Shown here: in pieces, positions 24,822 through 33,907 of the stretch
Layout: the number at the start of each line of letters is the position of its first letter
Numbering within the stretch: position 1 is the stretch's first letter
NCBI RefSeq assembly: GCF_003711845.1
Contig: NZ_RHLQ01000025.1
Coordinates: forward strand, 1-51,630
Direction: 5' to 3'
From: Lysinibacillus halotolerans
GTDB taxonomy: Bacteria; Bacillota; Bacilli; Bacillales_A; Planococcaceae
Length of the DNA stretch: 51,630 nucleotides
Notes under the pieces: generated by a model
What the model was told of the DNA's origin: nothing
The model's input: only the letters and a program-made list of their open reading frames with translations
Databases searched by the model: none
Translations under genes and position numbers: made by a program

Positions 24822-25598
24822 CTATAAAATATCTATCCATATCTTTATAGCAGTTGCTAATATTAGAACAGATAAAATTCCTTGTAATACTTTTGTGTTC
24901 ATCTTTTTGCTTATTTTTGCCCCAATTGGAGCCGCAATTAAACCAGCAACAATTACAATAACCGTTGTCAGGTATTCTACTTGCCCTGTTGTAATTTTAC
25001 CAATAGATCCTGCTATAGAAGAAATAAAGGTTATCGCAAGGCTAGATGCAATCGTCATTCTAGTAGGAATACGTAAAATTAGTAGCATAATCGGAATTAA
25101 TAAAAATCCTCCACCCGCTCCAACTATACCTGAACCAATACCAACAACGAAGGCTAAGCTAGCTGCTAACGGTTTGTTATAAGTAACTTGGTCTAATGGA
25201 ACGTCATCAATTTTCTTTTTCGGAATAAACATCATAATAGCCGCAAGTAATGCTAAAATGCCATATACCATATTTACTTGTTCCTCAGATAAATGTTGTG
25301 ATCCAAAACTACCGATAAAAGTTCCGACTAAAACAGATATCCCCATCACGGTAATTAACGATCTATTTAAATAGCCCCCATTCCGAAATCCGATGACACC
25401 TGCGATTGATACAAATAATACATCTAGTGCGCTAATCCCAGATACTTCATGAGCCGTTAATGCCTGAAAACCAAACATTGGTGGTATCATCAAAAGCATT
25501 GGGAATTTCACAATCGCACCACCAATTCCAAGCATACCTGATAGAAATGACCCGATAAAACCAATGGCAAAAAGAAGTAGCACGTAATAAATATCCAT
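24822..25598 (-). CDS. yrkJ: TauE/SafE (TSUP) sulfite-type exporter, YrkJ-like
   Basis: A 258-residue membrane protein with about eight spans in two halves, each containing the TSUP glycine-rich motif (GIGGAIVKFPMLL; GAGGGFLLIPIMLL). Expected to export sulfite or another small sulfur anion made by the persulfide dioxygenase upstream. Gene order matches the Bacillus subtilis yrk cluster (yrkE-F-H-I-J). ATG 25598 follows GAAGG. Confidence 0.88.
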   Translation of the reverse strand: MDIYYVLLLFAIGFIGSFLSGMLGIGGAIVKFPMLLMIPPMFGFQALTAHEVSGISALDVLFVSIAGVIGFRNGGYLNRSLITVMGISVLVGTFIGSFGSQHLSEEQVNMVYGILALLAAIMMFIPKKKIDDVPLDQVTYNKPLAASLAFVVGIGSGIVGAGGGFLLIPIMLLILRIPTRMTIASSLAITFISSIAGSIGKITTGQVEYLTTVIVIVAGLIAAPIGAKISKKMNTKVLQGILSVLILATAIKIWIDIL

Positions 25599-25659
25599 CT
25601 TGTTACCTTCTTTCTTTCTAACTAATAAAAATCAGAATTCATTTTAAGACTTCTGGCTA

Positions 25660-25696
25660 AAAAGAAAAGTGAGTCGCATAAGGACAACCCACTTTT
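25660..25696 (-). terminator. Terminator between tusA-like and tauE-like genes
   Basis: Arms AAAAGTGAGT (25665-25674) and ACCCACTTTT (25687-25696), one mismatch, with T-rich sequence following on the minus strand. Suggests attenuated read-through into the exporter gene. Confidence 0.65.
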
Positions 25697-25701
25697 TATG
25701 T

Positions 25702-25929
25702 TTAAGCTTTTTTAATGTAGAAGGTTAACACATCTGCTTCTTCTTTATGTTCTAAAAGGGTATGGCCAGCAGCAGCTGTCCAAGCCGTTAAATCAGCTAA
25801 CGCGCCTTTATCCGTCACTTGTACTTCTAAAATTTGATTTGATTCTAGTGTATCCATTGCCTTCTTTGTTCGTACAATTGGCATAGGACATGCTAATCCT
25901 TTTGCGTCTAAAACTTGATTTACTTCCAT
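25702..25929 (-). CDS. yrkI: TusA-family sulfur carrier, YrkI-like
   Basis: A 75-residue TusA/SirA-like protein. LDAKGLACPMPIVRTKKAM carries the CPxP motif whose Cys accepts sulfane sulfur as a persulfide. In this setting it likely passes sulfur between rhodanese and dioxygenase. AAGGAG precedes the ATG. Confidence 0.92.
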   Translation of the reverse strand: MEVNQVLDAKGLACPMPIVRTKKAMDTLESNQILEVQVTDKGALADLTAWTAAAGHTLLEHKEEADVLTFYIKKA

Positions 25930-26015
25930 TTTAACTGTCTCCTTTTAATTTATAAAATTAGTTAGCAAGGAAGGAATTTACCTTTTCCTTGCCAGAGTTT
26001 GTTTTACATCATTCA

Positions 26016-27143
26016 TTAGCGTACCGCACAGCGGTTTGGACCGATTTCCATCTCTGTTTGTTCATCATTGTCAGGAGTAATTTTACCCATGTTTACTTGT
26101 CGAATTTGTTCATAGGCATTTGGTTGTGGTGGTAAGTTATCCGTTACGGTATGACGGAATTCTTCTTCGCTTTCAATGTTTAAACCATGGTTTTCTGCAA
26201 ATAGATCACCTAATCGTTTTGCTACAGTGCCGTCTTCATTTAACTCTTCAATGATCATGAAGTGAGCTGGTAGAACGATTAAATCCTCTGCTAATTCACG
26301 GTAACGACGATATAGTGTTTCACGAAGATCGCCAACCCAATCCTCCGCAAGACCTGCTAAGTCCGGGCGACCGATTGAATCAATGAATAAAATATCACCT
26401 GTTAATAAATACTTGCTATCAACGATAAATGATGTTGAGCCGATTGTATGACCCGGTGAGTATAGTGCGCCTACTTCAATTTGAGATGCTCCTACTTTTA
26501 CTGTTAAACCATCTTCAAGTGGTGTGTAATCAAATACGACTTCCTCTGCATCTTTTGGTGGTAAGTAATAAGTAGCGCCTGTTGCTTCAGCGATATGACG
26601 ACCGCCTGAAATGTGATCTGCATGTAAGTGTGTATCAAATACATGTTTAATTTCTACATTCTTTTCTTTTGCAAAATTTGTGAACACTTCTGTAAAACGA
26701 ACCGCATCAATAATGGCTGCTTCGCCTTCTGAAATCACCATGTAAGAAAGGCAACCTTTTCCTAAACGAACGAATTGGTATAGTTCCCCACCACCTGTTA
26801 AATTACCAACTTTAATCGGCTCAAGGTATGCACTCCATGATTTCATGCCACCTTCAAGGTAGAACACATCGCGTCCTGCTTCTGATACCATTTCAGCCAC
26901 CATTAGAGACGATCCTTCTTTAGCACAAACCACTAATACGTCTTTATCAGTCGGTAGTTTTGGTAAGATTTCATCCACACCATCTAATAAATCGAAATAA
27001 GGAATATTTAAATAATCAAAGCTATGTCCTTCAATTTTCCAGTCTTCAAAAGCGTCTTTGTTACGTACATCTAAAATAAATAACTCTTTATTTTCAATTA
27101 CTTTTCGTGCAACTTCTGCTGCTGTCATTTTAATAACTGTCAT
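26016..27143 (-). CDS. yrkH: Rhodanese-MBL fold persulfide dioxygenase, YrkH-like
   Basis: A 375-residue fusion. Residues 1-110 form a rhodanese-like domain whose loop reads CAKEGSS. Residues 120-350 are a metallo-beta-lactamase domain with [11 protein letters not shown] and SPGHT, the ETHE1-type iron site. ETHE1-type enzymes oxidise glutathione or other low-molecular-weight persulfides to sulfite. The order of domains is reversed from staphylococcal CstB. The leader carries an operator-like dyad at 27149-27166 overlapping the ribosome-binding site. Confidence 0.9.
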   Translation of the reverse strand: MTVIKMTAAEVARKVIENKELFILDVRNKDAFEDWKIEGHSFDYLNIPYFDLLDGVDEILPKLPTDKDVLVVCAKEGSSLMVAEMVSEAGRDVFYLEGGMKSWSAYLEPIKVGNLTGGGELYQFVRLGKGCLSYMVISEGEAAIIDAVRFTEVFTNFAKEKNVEIKHVFDTHLHADHISGGRHIAEATGATYYLPPKDAEEVVFDYTPLEDGLTVKVGASQIEVGALYSPGHTIGSTSFIVDSKYLLTGDILFIDSIGRPDLAGLAEDWVGDLRETLYRRYRELAEDLIVLPAHFMIIEELNEDGTVAKRLGDLFAENHGLNIESEEEFRHTVTDNLPPQPNAYEQIRQVNMGKITPDNDEQTEMEIGPNRCAVR

Positions 27144-27148
27144 ATCGA

Positions 27149-27166
27149 ATTACCCCCATAGGTATT
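27149..27166 (-). promoter_or_regulatory. CstR-type operator a (ATTACC-CCCAT-AGGTATT)
   Basis: One of six dyads with the form TATACC-N5-RGGTATA. It overlaps the ribosome-binding region of the rhodanese-MBL gene, so could control it separately from the genes upstream. Confidence 0.6.
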
Positions 27167-27264
27167 ATTTTTGTGTTTTTTTAAGTGGAAGAGAGTATAT
27201 TCCCTTCCACTAGTTTTCCCTAATGATCTGATATTAGGTATTTCATCATTTAACTCTTTTGGTA

Positions 27265-27660
27265 TTAAAATGTTAATGTTGGTGCTGCATCTTTAGCAAA
27301 TTCTAGGAATGTTACTGCTCCACCAACTTCAATTCCATCAATAAAGTCTTCTTTTGTTAAGCCCATTACATCCATTGTCATCTGACAGCCGATGAATTTT
27401 ACGCCCATGTCTAGAGCCATCTCTACTAATTCTGGGATACTAGGTACATTTGCTTTTGCAAATCCTTCCGCAAAGTGTTCACGACCTTCTGGCATCGGTA
27501 ATTGTTGCATCGCTTGTTTGTGAATTAAATTTAACCCTTCAAATGTGAAGAAAATCGCTACCTCTTTTTCTGTTGCTGCTGCAGCCGTTGCGATATTAAA
27601 TACTTTATAAGCGTCAAATAACCCACCGTTACTTGCGATAATTGCTACTTTGTTAGACAT
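27265..27660 (-). CDS. yrkE: DsrE/DsrF-like sulfur-transfer protein, YrkE-like
   Basis: A 131-residue protein with the DsrE-like fold (AIIASNGGLFDAYKVFNIATAAAA, then AIFFTFEGL). The CQMTMDVMG segment near residue 96 supplies a Cys. Family members handle sulfane sulfur with TusA proteins. It sits between the TusA-rhodanese fusion and the dioxygenase. GGAGG precedes the ATG. Confidence 0.88.
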   Translation of the reverse strand: MSNKVAIIASNGGLFDAYKVFNIATAAAATEKEVAIFFTFEGLNLIHKQAMQQLPMPEGREHFAEGFAKANVPSIPELVEMALDMGVKFIGCQMTMDVMGLTKEDFIDGIEVGGAVTFLEFAKDAAPTLTF

Positions 27661-27686
27661 AATAAAATTCCTCCAATTTTCTGTTT

Positions 27687-28250
27687 TTATAATTTTTTAG
27701 ATAAATCGCCGTTCCAAGAACCCATTCCTGGTAAGACGTTATACACTTTTGTAAAACCTTTTTCCGCTAATTTCTGTGCGGCTAAATCACTGCGTGTTCC
27801 TGTACGACAAATCACATAAATTTCTTGGTCTTTATCTAGCTCATCTAAACGATCTTCTAATTCACCCATTGGGATGGATTTAGAGCCTTCGATATGACCA
27901 AATGCATATTCCGCTTGTTCACGAACATCAAGAATAATACCTCCGTTAGCAGCACGATCAATTACTTCTTCATTGGTAATCGTTTGTTCAAATTTCTTTT
28001 CCGATTCATGGTCATCACCACTTTTACGGATGTAGTGTCGTATGACACCATCTTCTTCTTTATTGCCAATATACTGATGGCCAATACTTTCAGACCAAGC
28101 TTTCAGGTCTGCAATAGAACCTTTGTCTGTCGCTTGCACTTCTAAAATTTGTCCATCACTTACATCATTCATTGCCTTTTTCGTTTTAACAATTGGCATT
28201 GGGCATGCAAGTCCTTTGCAGTCTAACTGTACATCTGCTTTTAATGACAT
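27687..28250 (-). CDS. yrkF: TusA-rhodanese fusion, YrkF-like
   Basis: About 187 residues from ATG 28250, which has GGAGG eight bases upstream; the ATG at 28265 precedes that site. Residues 1-75 are TusA-like (LDCKGLACPMPIVKTKKAM), residues 95-185 rhodanese-like with the active loop CRTGTRS. The fusion directly couples a sulfur donor domain with a carrier. An operator-like dyad lies at 28265-28282 before the gene. Confidence 0.92.
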   Translation of the reverse strand: MSLKADVQLDCKGLACPMPIVKTKKAMNDVSDGQILEVQATDKGSIADLKAWSESIGHQYIGNKEEDGVIRHYIRKSGDDHESEKKFEQTITNEEVIDRAANGGIILDVREQAEYAFGHIEGSKSIPMGELEDRLDELDKDQEIYVICRTGTRSDLAAQKLAEKGFTKVYNVLPGMGSWNGDLSKKL

Positions 28251-28264
28251 TCCAAAAACCTCCA

Positions 28265-28282
28265 TATACCTAATAGGGTATT
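28265..28282 (-). promoter_or_regulatory. CstR-type operator b (TATACC-TAATA-GGGTATT)
   Basis: Second of the six dyads, immediately upstream of the TusA-rhodanese gene. Confidence 0.7.
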
Positions 28283-28298
28283 ATTAATCTCAAAAAAA

Positions 28299-28595
28299 TT
28301 ATTCAACTTTCCCTTCCCAAGAAAGCATACCACCTGTCATGTTAGTTACATCAAAACCTTGGCTTTGTAAATATTGTGTTGCTTGACCACTTCGACCACC
28401 AGAACGGCAAACCATAATGTATGGTGTATCTTTATCTAGTTCGTGTGTACGGAATTCAAGTAGCCCAAGGGGTATATGTGTAATACCAGGGATATGACCC
28501 GCTTGTACTTCATCCACTTCACGAACATCAATTAGATTTAGCTTTTCTCCATTTTCTATACGTTGTTGAACCTCTTTTGCAGTTATTTCTTTCAT
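28299..28595 (-). CDS. Single-domain rhodanese
   Basis: About 98 residues from ATG 28595 (AGGAGG nine bases upstream; an ATG at 28601 is too close, and the ORF extends to 28637). LIDVREVDE and the active-site loop CRSGGRS identify a cytosolic rhodanese that transfers sulfane sulfur. Follows the membrane-anchored rhodanese gene. Confidence 0.9.
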   Translation of the reverse strand: MKEITAKEVQQRIENGEKLNLIDVREVDEVQAGHIPGITHIPLGLLEFRTHELDKDTPYIMVCRSGGRSGQATQYLQSQGFDVTNMTGGMLSWEGKVE

Positions 28596-28620
28596 TTTCA
28601 TTGTCCTCCTATATTCATTT

Positions 28621-28968
28621 TTAGCCTCTCCAGGCACTCATGCCACCACGAACATTAGTTACATTTTCATATCCTAATTTTTTTAATTGTTTGCAAGCTT
28701 GTGCGCTACGCATTCCACTTTGACAAATGACAACAATTTCTTTATCTTTCGGAAGTTTTGAAAGATCGGATCCTAAAGGAATATTTTTAAACTGACGAAT
28801 ATTTCGAGCTTTATATTCACCAGTTGTTCGTACATCGACAAATACTTTATCTTTATCATTTAGGATTCCTTTTAATGCATCTGTCGATATAGTTTTTGTT
28901 CCTTTTACCGGTCTCATACGCCAAATGATAAAAACAATCGCAATTGCAATCACTAACCAAATTTCCAT
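28621..28968 (-). CDS. Membrane-anchored rhodanese
   Basis: About 115 residues from ATG 28968, preceded by AGGAG. One N-terminal membrane span (EIWLVIAIAIVFIIWRM) is followed by a rhodanese domain with loop CQSGMRS and DVRTTGEYKARN. The catalytic domain is probably cytosolic. Operator c overlaps its leader. Confidence 0.9.
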   Translation of the reverse strand: MEIWLVIAIAIVFIIWRMRPVKGTKTISTDALKGILNDKDKVFVDVRTTGEYKARNIRQFKNIPLGSDLSKLPKDKEIVVICQSGMRSAQACKQLKKLGYENVTNVRGGMSAWRG

Positions 28969-28982
28969 TTGCTCACTCCTCA

Positions 28983-29000
28983 TATACCGCTACGGGTATA
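28983..29000 (-). promoter_or_regulatory. CstR-type operator c (TATACC-GCTAC-GGGTATA)
   Basis: Perfect arms at the 5' side of the membrane rhodanese gene. TTGACT at 29019-29024 lies at about the right distance for a -35 box, so the dyad may cover a -10 region. Confidence 0.75.
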
Positions 29001-29027
29001 TTTTTATTGAAAAATAAAAGTCAATTT

Positions 29028-29288
29028 TTAACGACTTTTAACTAATAACTCCATTGCTTCTTGTACTGAATCATTGGTAGCCTCATTACTTTTTGCTTCC
29101 AAGATACATTCTTTTAAGTTTTGACTTACAATGACACCAATTGTGTGGTCAACACCTGAACGGACAGCTGATAATTGAGTGACGACGGCCTTACAGTCTT
29201 TTCCTTCGTCCATCATTTTCAATATCCCTCGAAGTTGACCTTCTATTCGTTTCATTCGATTCTTTATTTTAACATCATACGAATTCAC
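29028..29288 (-). CDS. cstR: CstR-type persulfide-sensing repressor 1 (CsoR/FrmR family)
   Basis: An 86-residue CsoR-family protein. Cys in GKDCKAVV and in NLKEC remain, but the His that completes the copper site of CsoR is replaced by Asn. This is the CstR pattern, in which sulfane sulfur cross-links the two Cys. GTG 29288 has AAGGAGG eight bases upstream. Its promoter (29333-29361) has an operator in the spacer, predicting autoregulation. A paralogue is at 36295. Confidence 0.9.
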   Translation of the reverse strand: MNSYDVKIKNRMKRIEGQLRGILKMMDEGKDCKAVVTQLSAVRSGVDHTIGVIVSQNLKECILEAKSNEATNDSVQEAMELLVKSR

Positions 29289-29332
29289 TTGTGCCGCCTC
29301 CTTCCTGTTTGTTATCTCTTGCTGATATACAC

Positions 29333-29361
29333 ATAATATACCCCTACAGGTATAATGTCAA
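29333..29361 (-). promoter_or_regulatory. Promoter of cstR 1 with operator d in the spacer
   Basis: Minus-strand TTGACA (29356-29361), 17 bases, TATTAT (29333-29338). The dyad TATACC-CCTAC-AGGTATA (29337-29354) almost exactly fills the spacer, so a bound repressor would block polymerase. Confidence 0.85.
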
Positions 29362-29382
29362 CAAGCAAAACAAAATTTTTTT

Positions 29383-30501
29383 CTAATTTAGATTTTCTAA
29401 AAAACTTGCATCAATACGCTTTACTTTTTTAGAAGAAATGGGAATTGTCACAATGAACGTATGATTATATCCATCTGACATTATACGGATATTGCCATCA
29501 TGCTGCTCAACAATCTCTTTTGAAATTGCTAAACCTAATCCTTTACCAATTGTTTTATTCGTAGATTCCGTTCGGTAAAATCGTTCAAAAATAAAATCTT
29601 GCTCATTCTTTGAAATAAATTGACCTTGTCCACTGACGGAAATGCAATAAGATTCATCTTTTCTTTTCCCTGTTATCTGAATTGGGTATATTCCATCATA
29701 ATAACGAATAGCATTATCAATCAAATTACTAATCACTTGTGTCATCCCAGTAGGATTGATTTGAATAGACTGTTCATCAATGTCTGAAGTAAAATCTATA
29801 TTTTTTCCTTTCAAGGTCCAAGTAAACATTTTAACGACTTGATTGATGATTTCTGTAATTTGAACTTCTTGTTTTTGAACAAATTTTTGGTTTTGCACAT
29901 ATTCAAGTTCTTCAATAGACTTTAATTGTTCTAACATACTAATGAGTCGATTCGATTCTCGTTGAAGTGCATGAAATAATTCTTGATCCCCAGTTATGAC
30001 CCCACTTTGCAACGCCTTTAAATAACCATTTAAATTGGTTAACGGTGTGCGAAATTCATGAGAAAAATCCGTCAGTTGTTTGTGCCGTTGTATTTTATTG
30101 CACTCCAGTTGATTGACTAACTCATTAAAATGATAAATTAACTCTTCCATTTCACCATCGGACTGAAATTGAATATTCTGCACTTTATGACCTTGCTTTA
30201 AGCTTTTCATCGACTCGATTAATTCTGTTAAAGGTTTCATCAATTTACGTGTAAAGTAATACTGGATGACAATCGCGAGAACAATAAAAATCCCAACAAA
30301 TATCCATAAGTATTGCAATAAAACAGTTTTAAATAATTTTGTTTCTTGATACATCGCCATTTCATCAAATATTTGACAAGCTGCTTCATAAATGGACCAT
30401 CCAGAAATCAATATAAAAGCAATGATTATGAAACTATTCGCTAAAGTTAAACGCCACAAAAACTTCTTTGGTAATAACGATGGTAGTTTATTCTGTAACA
30501 A
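29383..30501 (-). CDS. Sensor histidine kinase
   Basis: About 372 residues. Two membrane spans (near 20-45 and 65-95) enclose a short extracytoplasmic loop, followed by HAMP, a HisKA domain with FSHEFRTPLTN (phosphorylated His) and a HATPase domain (NLIDNAIRYY, GKGLGLAISKEIV). The TTG at 30501 is favoured because GGGG lies seven bases before it; an ORF start at 30561 lies deep inside the regulator gene. Small sensor loop suggests an envelope or redox signal. Overlaps the regulator by 14 bases. Confidence 0.88.
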   Translation of the reverse strand: MLQNKLPSLLPKKFLWRLTLANSFIIIAFILISGWSIYEAACQIFDEMAMYQETKLFKTVLLQYLWIFVGIFIVLAIVIQYYFTRKLMKPLTELIESMKSLKQGHKVQNIQFQSDGEMEELIYHFNELVNQLECNKIQRHKQLTDFSHEFRTPLTNLNGYLKALQSGVITGDQELFHALQRESNRLISMLEQLKSIEELEYVQNQKFVQKQEVQITEIINQVVKMFTWTLKGKNIDFTSDIDEQSIQINPTGMTQVISNLIDNAIRYYDGIYPIQITGKRKDESYCISVSGQGQFISKNEQDFIFERFYRTESTNKTIGKGLGLAISKEIVEQHDGNIRIMSDGYNHTFIVTIPISSKKVKRIDASFLENLN

Positions 30502-31171
30502 ACTTATACCCCATTCCACGAACTGTTTGAATCCTTTTTGGCTTACTTGGATTCTCTTCAATTTTTTCTCGAATTTTTTTTATATGAGCATCGATTGTTC
30601 TCTCCATCACTTCTTTTTCAAGATATGGATATAAATGCTCTAATAAATTTTCACGGGGTAATACGATATTTGGGTTTTCCATGAAGTGATACAATAATTG
30701 AAATTCATGTTTCGTTAGGTGAATTTCTTTGTCATATAAAACAACTTCACCTTTCCTTGGTTTTATACATAATCCTCCGTGTGAAATTTTTTGACAAAAT
30801 TGACCTGTCCTCCTTAAAACAGCTTCTACATGTGCAAGCAATTCTTCAGGATCAAACGGTTTGGTCATATAATCATCAGCACCTAGTCGAAGCCCATGGA
30901 TTTTATCAGCAGTTTGTACTTTTGCGCTTAACATAATAATTGACACTTCATTTCTTTCTTGGTCTTTTACCCATTCACAAAATTCTTCACCACTAATTTT
31001 CGGAAGCATTAAATCAAGGATAATTAAACATGGATGCTCTTTTAGAAATATATCTTTGGCCATTTCCCCATCCACTGCTTCAATCACTTCATATCCTTCA
31101 TTTTGTAAATAAATCCTGATTAAGTTTCGAATCATTTGGTCATCTTCAACAATTAAAATCTTCTGTTTCAA
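30488..31171 (-). CDS. OmpR/PhoB-type response regulator
   Basis: A 227-residue protein. An N-terminal receiver with acidic DD (residues 9-10), phospho-acceptor LDLMLPK (near 53), and Lys in MTKPFDPEE is joined to a winged-helix DNA-binding domain (TKHEFQLLYHFMENP, RTIDAHIKKIREK). TTG start behind GGGGGG. First gene of the pair with the sensor kinase and just downstream of the CcdA/TlpA module, which is its likely target. Confidence 0.92.
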   Translation of the reverse strand: MKQKILIVEDDQMIRNLIRIYLQNEGYEVIEAVDGEMAKDIFLKEHPCLIILDLMLPKISGEEFCEWVKDQERNEVSIIMLSAKVQTADKIHGLRLGADDYMTKPFDPEELLAHVEAVLRRTGQFCQKISHGGLCIKPRKGEVVLYDKEIHLTKHEFQLLYHFMENPNIVLPRENLLEHLYPYLEKEVMERTIDAHIKKIREKIEENPSKPKRIQTVRGMGYKFVTE

Positions 31172-31195
31172 AATGACACCCCCCAGTTTAAGTGC

Positions 31196-31771
31196 TTATT
31201 TTAACTTTTTATATTCCTTAACCATAAGATCATAATTCATTGCACCTAATGCAACGAATTGTATTCTTCCCGATGTATCAATCATGTAGGATGTTGGATA
31301 AGCTTGTACGCGAAACAGCTCGGCAACTTCTCCATTTTCGTCGACTAATACTGGAAAATCGAATCCTTTTTCTTGAATAAAGTTATCAACTGTCAACAAA
31401 GAATCTTCTGTATGTGTTAAGTTGATTGCCAACACTAGAACATCTTCATCCTCAGAGAATTTTTGTATATCTGGCATCTCTGCGCGGCAGGGTGGACACC
31501 AAGTAGCCCAAAAATTAATAAATACTTTTTTTCCCTTAAAATCTGACAGTGAAAGAACTTCACCTTCCAATGTCTCTAACGTAAAATTGGGTGCAATATT
31601 TCCACGTCTAATTCCTACTTCATTTGTTTCTTCAATTTCAATATCCGTATTAGATGAGATCACGGGAGTTTTTTTACTTGTAACTGTGGTATCAGATTGG
31701 GAAGAATTATACTCATAAAACGCATATCCAATCATTGCAATTAATAATAGTCCAAATATTACTTTCTTCAT
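31196..31771 (-). CDS. TlpA/ResA-like membrane-anchored thioredoxin 1
   Basis: About 191 residues. One N-terminal anchor (KKVIFGLLLIAMIGYAFYEY), then an extracytoplasmic thioredoxin fold with WATWCPPCRAEMPD. Start at ATG 31771 (AGAGG nine bases upstream) rather than 31777. Such proteins use electrons from CcdA, encoded next to it, to reduce Cys residues outside the membrane, for example in cytochromes c. Confidence 0.92.
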   Translation of the reverse strand: MKKVIFGLLLIAMIGYAFYEYNSSQSDTTVTSKKTPVISSNTDIEIEETNEVGIRRGNIAPNFTLETLEGEVLSLSDFKGKKVFINFWATWCPPCRAEMPDIQKFSEDEDVLVLAINLTHTEDSLLTVDNFIQEKGFDFPVLVDENGEVAELFRVQAYPTSYMIDTSGRIQFVALGAMNYDLMVKEYKKLK

Positions 31772-31787
31772 TGCCATTTACCTCTTT

Positions 31788-32543
31788 CTATCCTAGATTT
31801 GATAGCCATGTTCCATCAATTAATCTCAATAAAAATGCACTTAATCGTGGCATTTGTCCGAAAAATAGAAGGACTCCCATGAGAATCATCATAATCCCTC
31901 CAACTTTCATAATGATTCCAGTTCTTTTTACAATCCATTTCGACGAACCAATGAAAAACGTTAATATTATAAATGGAACTGCAAAACCAATGACATACAT
32001 AAACGTATAAATAAGACCTTGACTTGGATTGGTAGCAGCAAGTAATAGTATTGATGCAAAAATTGGACCAATGCACGGTGTCCATCCAGCCGCAAAACCT
32101 AGCCCAACAAAAAATGTCCCTAAATAACTTGTAGATTTTTTTGAATACTGGAAACGTCTTTCCCTCATAAATACCGGAATCGTTAACCACCCTGCTACAA
32201 ATAATCCCATAAAGATGATAAAGATCCCGGCTAGCCTCTGTATTAATAATGCTGTATTTCCTATAAATAACTGTTGTAACCATTGCCCGAGATAAGAAGC
32301 ACTAGCCCCTAAGCTAATAAAAACAATACCTATTCCAATTAAAAATATGATTGAGTGGCTTAATATTTTTTTTCGAATCGTAGTACTTTGTTCTGTTTGT
32401 ATTTCCATTACACTAATTCCTGTAATGTAGGATAAATAAGCGGGAAATAAAGGAAGTACACATGGTGATAAGAAGGAAATAGCACCAGCTCCAAACGCTA
32501 AAAGCATACCTACTAGAAGGACTGTATCTGTCTCAATAGTCAT
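31788..32543 (-). CDS. ccdA: CcdA-type thiol-disulfide electron carrier
   Basis: A 251-residue membrane protein with about six spans. The conserved Cys are in the N-terminal SPCVLPLFPAYLSYI and in the central GWTPCIGP, the pair CcdA/DsbD uses to carry electrons from cytosolic thioredoxin across the membrane. Flanked by two TlpA-like thioredoxins. Confidence 0.93.
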   Translation of the reverse strand: MTIETDTVLLVGMLLAFGAGAISFLSPCVLPLFPAYLSYITGISVMEIQTEQSTTIRKKILSHSIIFLIGIGIVFISLGASASYLGQWLQQLFIGNTALLIQRLAGIFIIFMGLFVAGWLTIPVFMRERRFQYSKKSTSYLGTFFVGLGFAAGWTPCIGPIFASILLLAATNPSQGLIYTFMYVIGFAVPFIILTFFIGSSKWIVKRTGIIMKVGGIMMILMGVLLFFGQMPRLSAFLLRLIDGTWLSNLG

Positions 32544-32547
32544 ATAT

Positions 32548-33183
32548 TCACCTCTTCAATTTGTGATAAATTAGGACACTTAGATTGAATAAAAAGAAAG
32601 AGAAAATAAATGGTAACGATAATAAATACCCGAAAAATGATACATATGGTTGTGTAAAGTACATAATTAATGTCCCGGTCAACCAACTAATTAAAAGAAT
32701 TAAATATAAATTTAACGGTGAGATTTTGTCAATAAAATAATAAAAAAATGTCACAAGAATCATAAAGACAATCATATTCGTCAAAGAGTACCAATTGTGA
32801 TCTTGTATAAATTGTGTAAATTCAAACATAAAAGAAGCCGTTAACACGACTGGTAACAAGACACTAAGAAAGTTAAATAGATTTAAATTTTTCTGTTTAA
32901 AAACTAATCGAGTGAAACTTGCTATTATAGCTAGATAAAAAGCGGTTGAGTCAGCTGGATAGGCTAAAACAGCAAGAGGATCTTTTATAAATATTGTGAT
33001 ATTTAATACTACTTTTGCTATCCACATAAAGATAATAAAGTTCAATAAAAAGTTAACAACTTTTTCAAATTGAATTTTCATCTCTTCCTTGTTTGATGGG
33101 CTAATCCAATAATAAATTAGTAGACCTACGATAATACTAAAGAAAATTGATGCTAATGAAATGACCTTTGCTGTACTAGCCAT
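32548..33183 (-). CDS. Unknown six-span membrane protein in the CcdA/TlpA operon
   Basis: A 211-residue, very hydrophobic protein with about six membrane segments and no Cys in the spans. No family is recognised. It stops four bases before the ccdA start and follows the second TlpA gene, so it belongs to this thiol-redox unit. It may be a partner subunit or a quinone- or sulfide-related component; this is a guess. Confidence 0.7.
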   Translation of the reverse strand: MASTAKVISLASIFFSIIVGLLIYYWISPSNKEEMKIQFEKVVNFLLNFIIFMWIAKVVLNITIFIKDPLAVLAYPADSTAFYLAIIASFTRLVFKQKNLNLFNFLSVLLPVVLTASFMFEFTQFIQDHNWYSLTNMIVFMILVTFFYYFIDKISPLNLYLILLISWLTGTLIMYFTQPYVSFFGYLLSLPFIFSFFLFNLSVLIYHKLKR

Positions 33184-33243
33184 TTGACAACTCCTGCTTT
33201 TTTAATAATTTAGATGTATCTGAGCTACTGAACTAAGAAGTTC

Positions 33244-33891
33244 TTACTCTTCATCATACATACGAATTGAATCCACCATATCATTCAATATTTGTTCATC
33301 CATTGGACCAACTACCTTTTGAAAAATACGTCCTTCCTCATCCAAAATATAACTCGTTGGTATTGTCATAACTTCATACAACGTCCCAACATAACCATCT
33401 TCATCTAACAGAATTGGAAATGTTAAGCCAAAATCTTGTACAAATTGTTCAATGGCTTGCCGCCCAACATCTTGGTTCGTTAAGTTAACAGCAATAATTT
33501 CAATGCCATCATCTTTTTTCTTTTCATAGAAACTTTGCATATGAGGCATTTCGTCTCTACATGGAGGACACCAAGTTGCCCAAAAGTTTAAGATAACAAT
33601 TTTTCCTTTTAAGTCGGAAAGGTTTACAGAAACACCGTTCATATCGGACAGTTCGAAACCGGGAGCAAATTCAACTTCTGGTAAGGTTTGTCCAGATTCT
33701 ATATGGCCCGTTTCAGTTAGATCTTCACCTGTATGATCAAATAACTCGTCCACCACTTCTTGTTCAATCGATTGTTCTGTTTTAGCTTCATTTTTTATTG
33801 TGGTATTCAGCATTGATTCTTTTGACACAAAGTCAAAAATTACGTAACACACAAGTATTGCTATGATTATGAAAGGAATATATTTTTTCAT
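33244..33891 (-). CDS. TlpA/ResA-like membrane-anchored thioredoxin 2
   Basis: A 215-residue protein with one N-terminal anchor and a thioredoxin fold with WATWCPPCRDEMPH. It parallels the 31196 gene but has an acidic linker (EQSIEQEVVDELFDHTGED) before the fold. Two such proteins around one CcdA suggests different targets. AAAGGAG precedes the ATG. Confidence 0.92.
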   Translation of the reverse strand: MKKYIPFIIIAILVCYVIFDFVSKESMLNTTIKNEAKTEQSIEQEVVDELFDHTGEDLTETGHIESGQTLPEVEFAPGFELSDMNGVSVNLSDLKGKIVILNFWATWCPPCRDEMPHMQSFYEKKKDDGIEIIAVNLTNQDVGRQAIEQFVQDFGLTFPILLDEDGYVGTLYEVMTIPTSYILDEEGRIFQKVVGPMDEQILNDMVDSIRMYDEE

Positions 33892-33907
33892 CCTAATTGC
33901 TCCTTTC

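Noticed and set aside
27185-27210. Terminator between the DsrE-like and dioxygenase genes
   Set aside because: The dyad GTGGAAG/CTTCCAC is real but on the minus strand is followed by A-rich rather than T-rich sequence.
29028-29288. Copper-sensing CsoR
   Set aside because: The His needed for the Cu(I) site is Asn in both paralogues and all neighbours are sulfur genes, so the CstR class fits better.
31816-32283. Minus-strand ORF of 155 codons overlapping ccdA
   Set aside because: Out-of-frame shadow of ccdA; no ribosome-binding site, Cys/Tyr-rich composition typical of a frame shadow.
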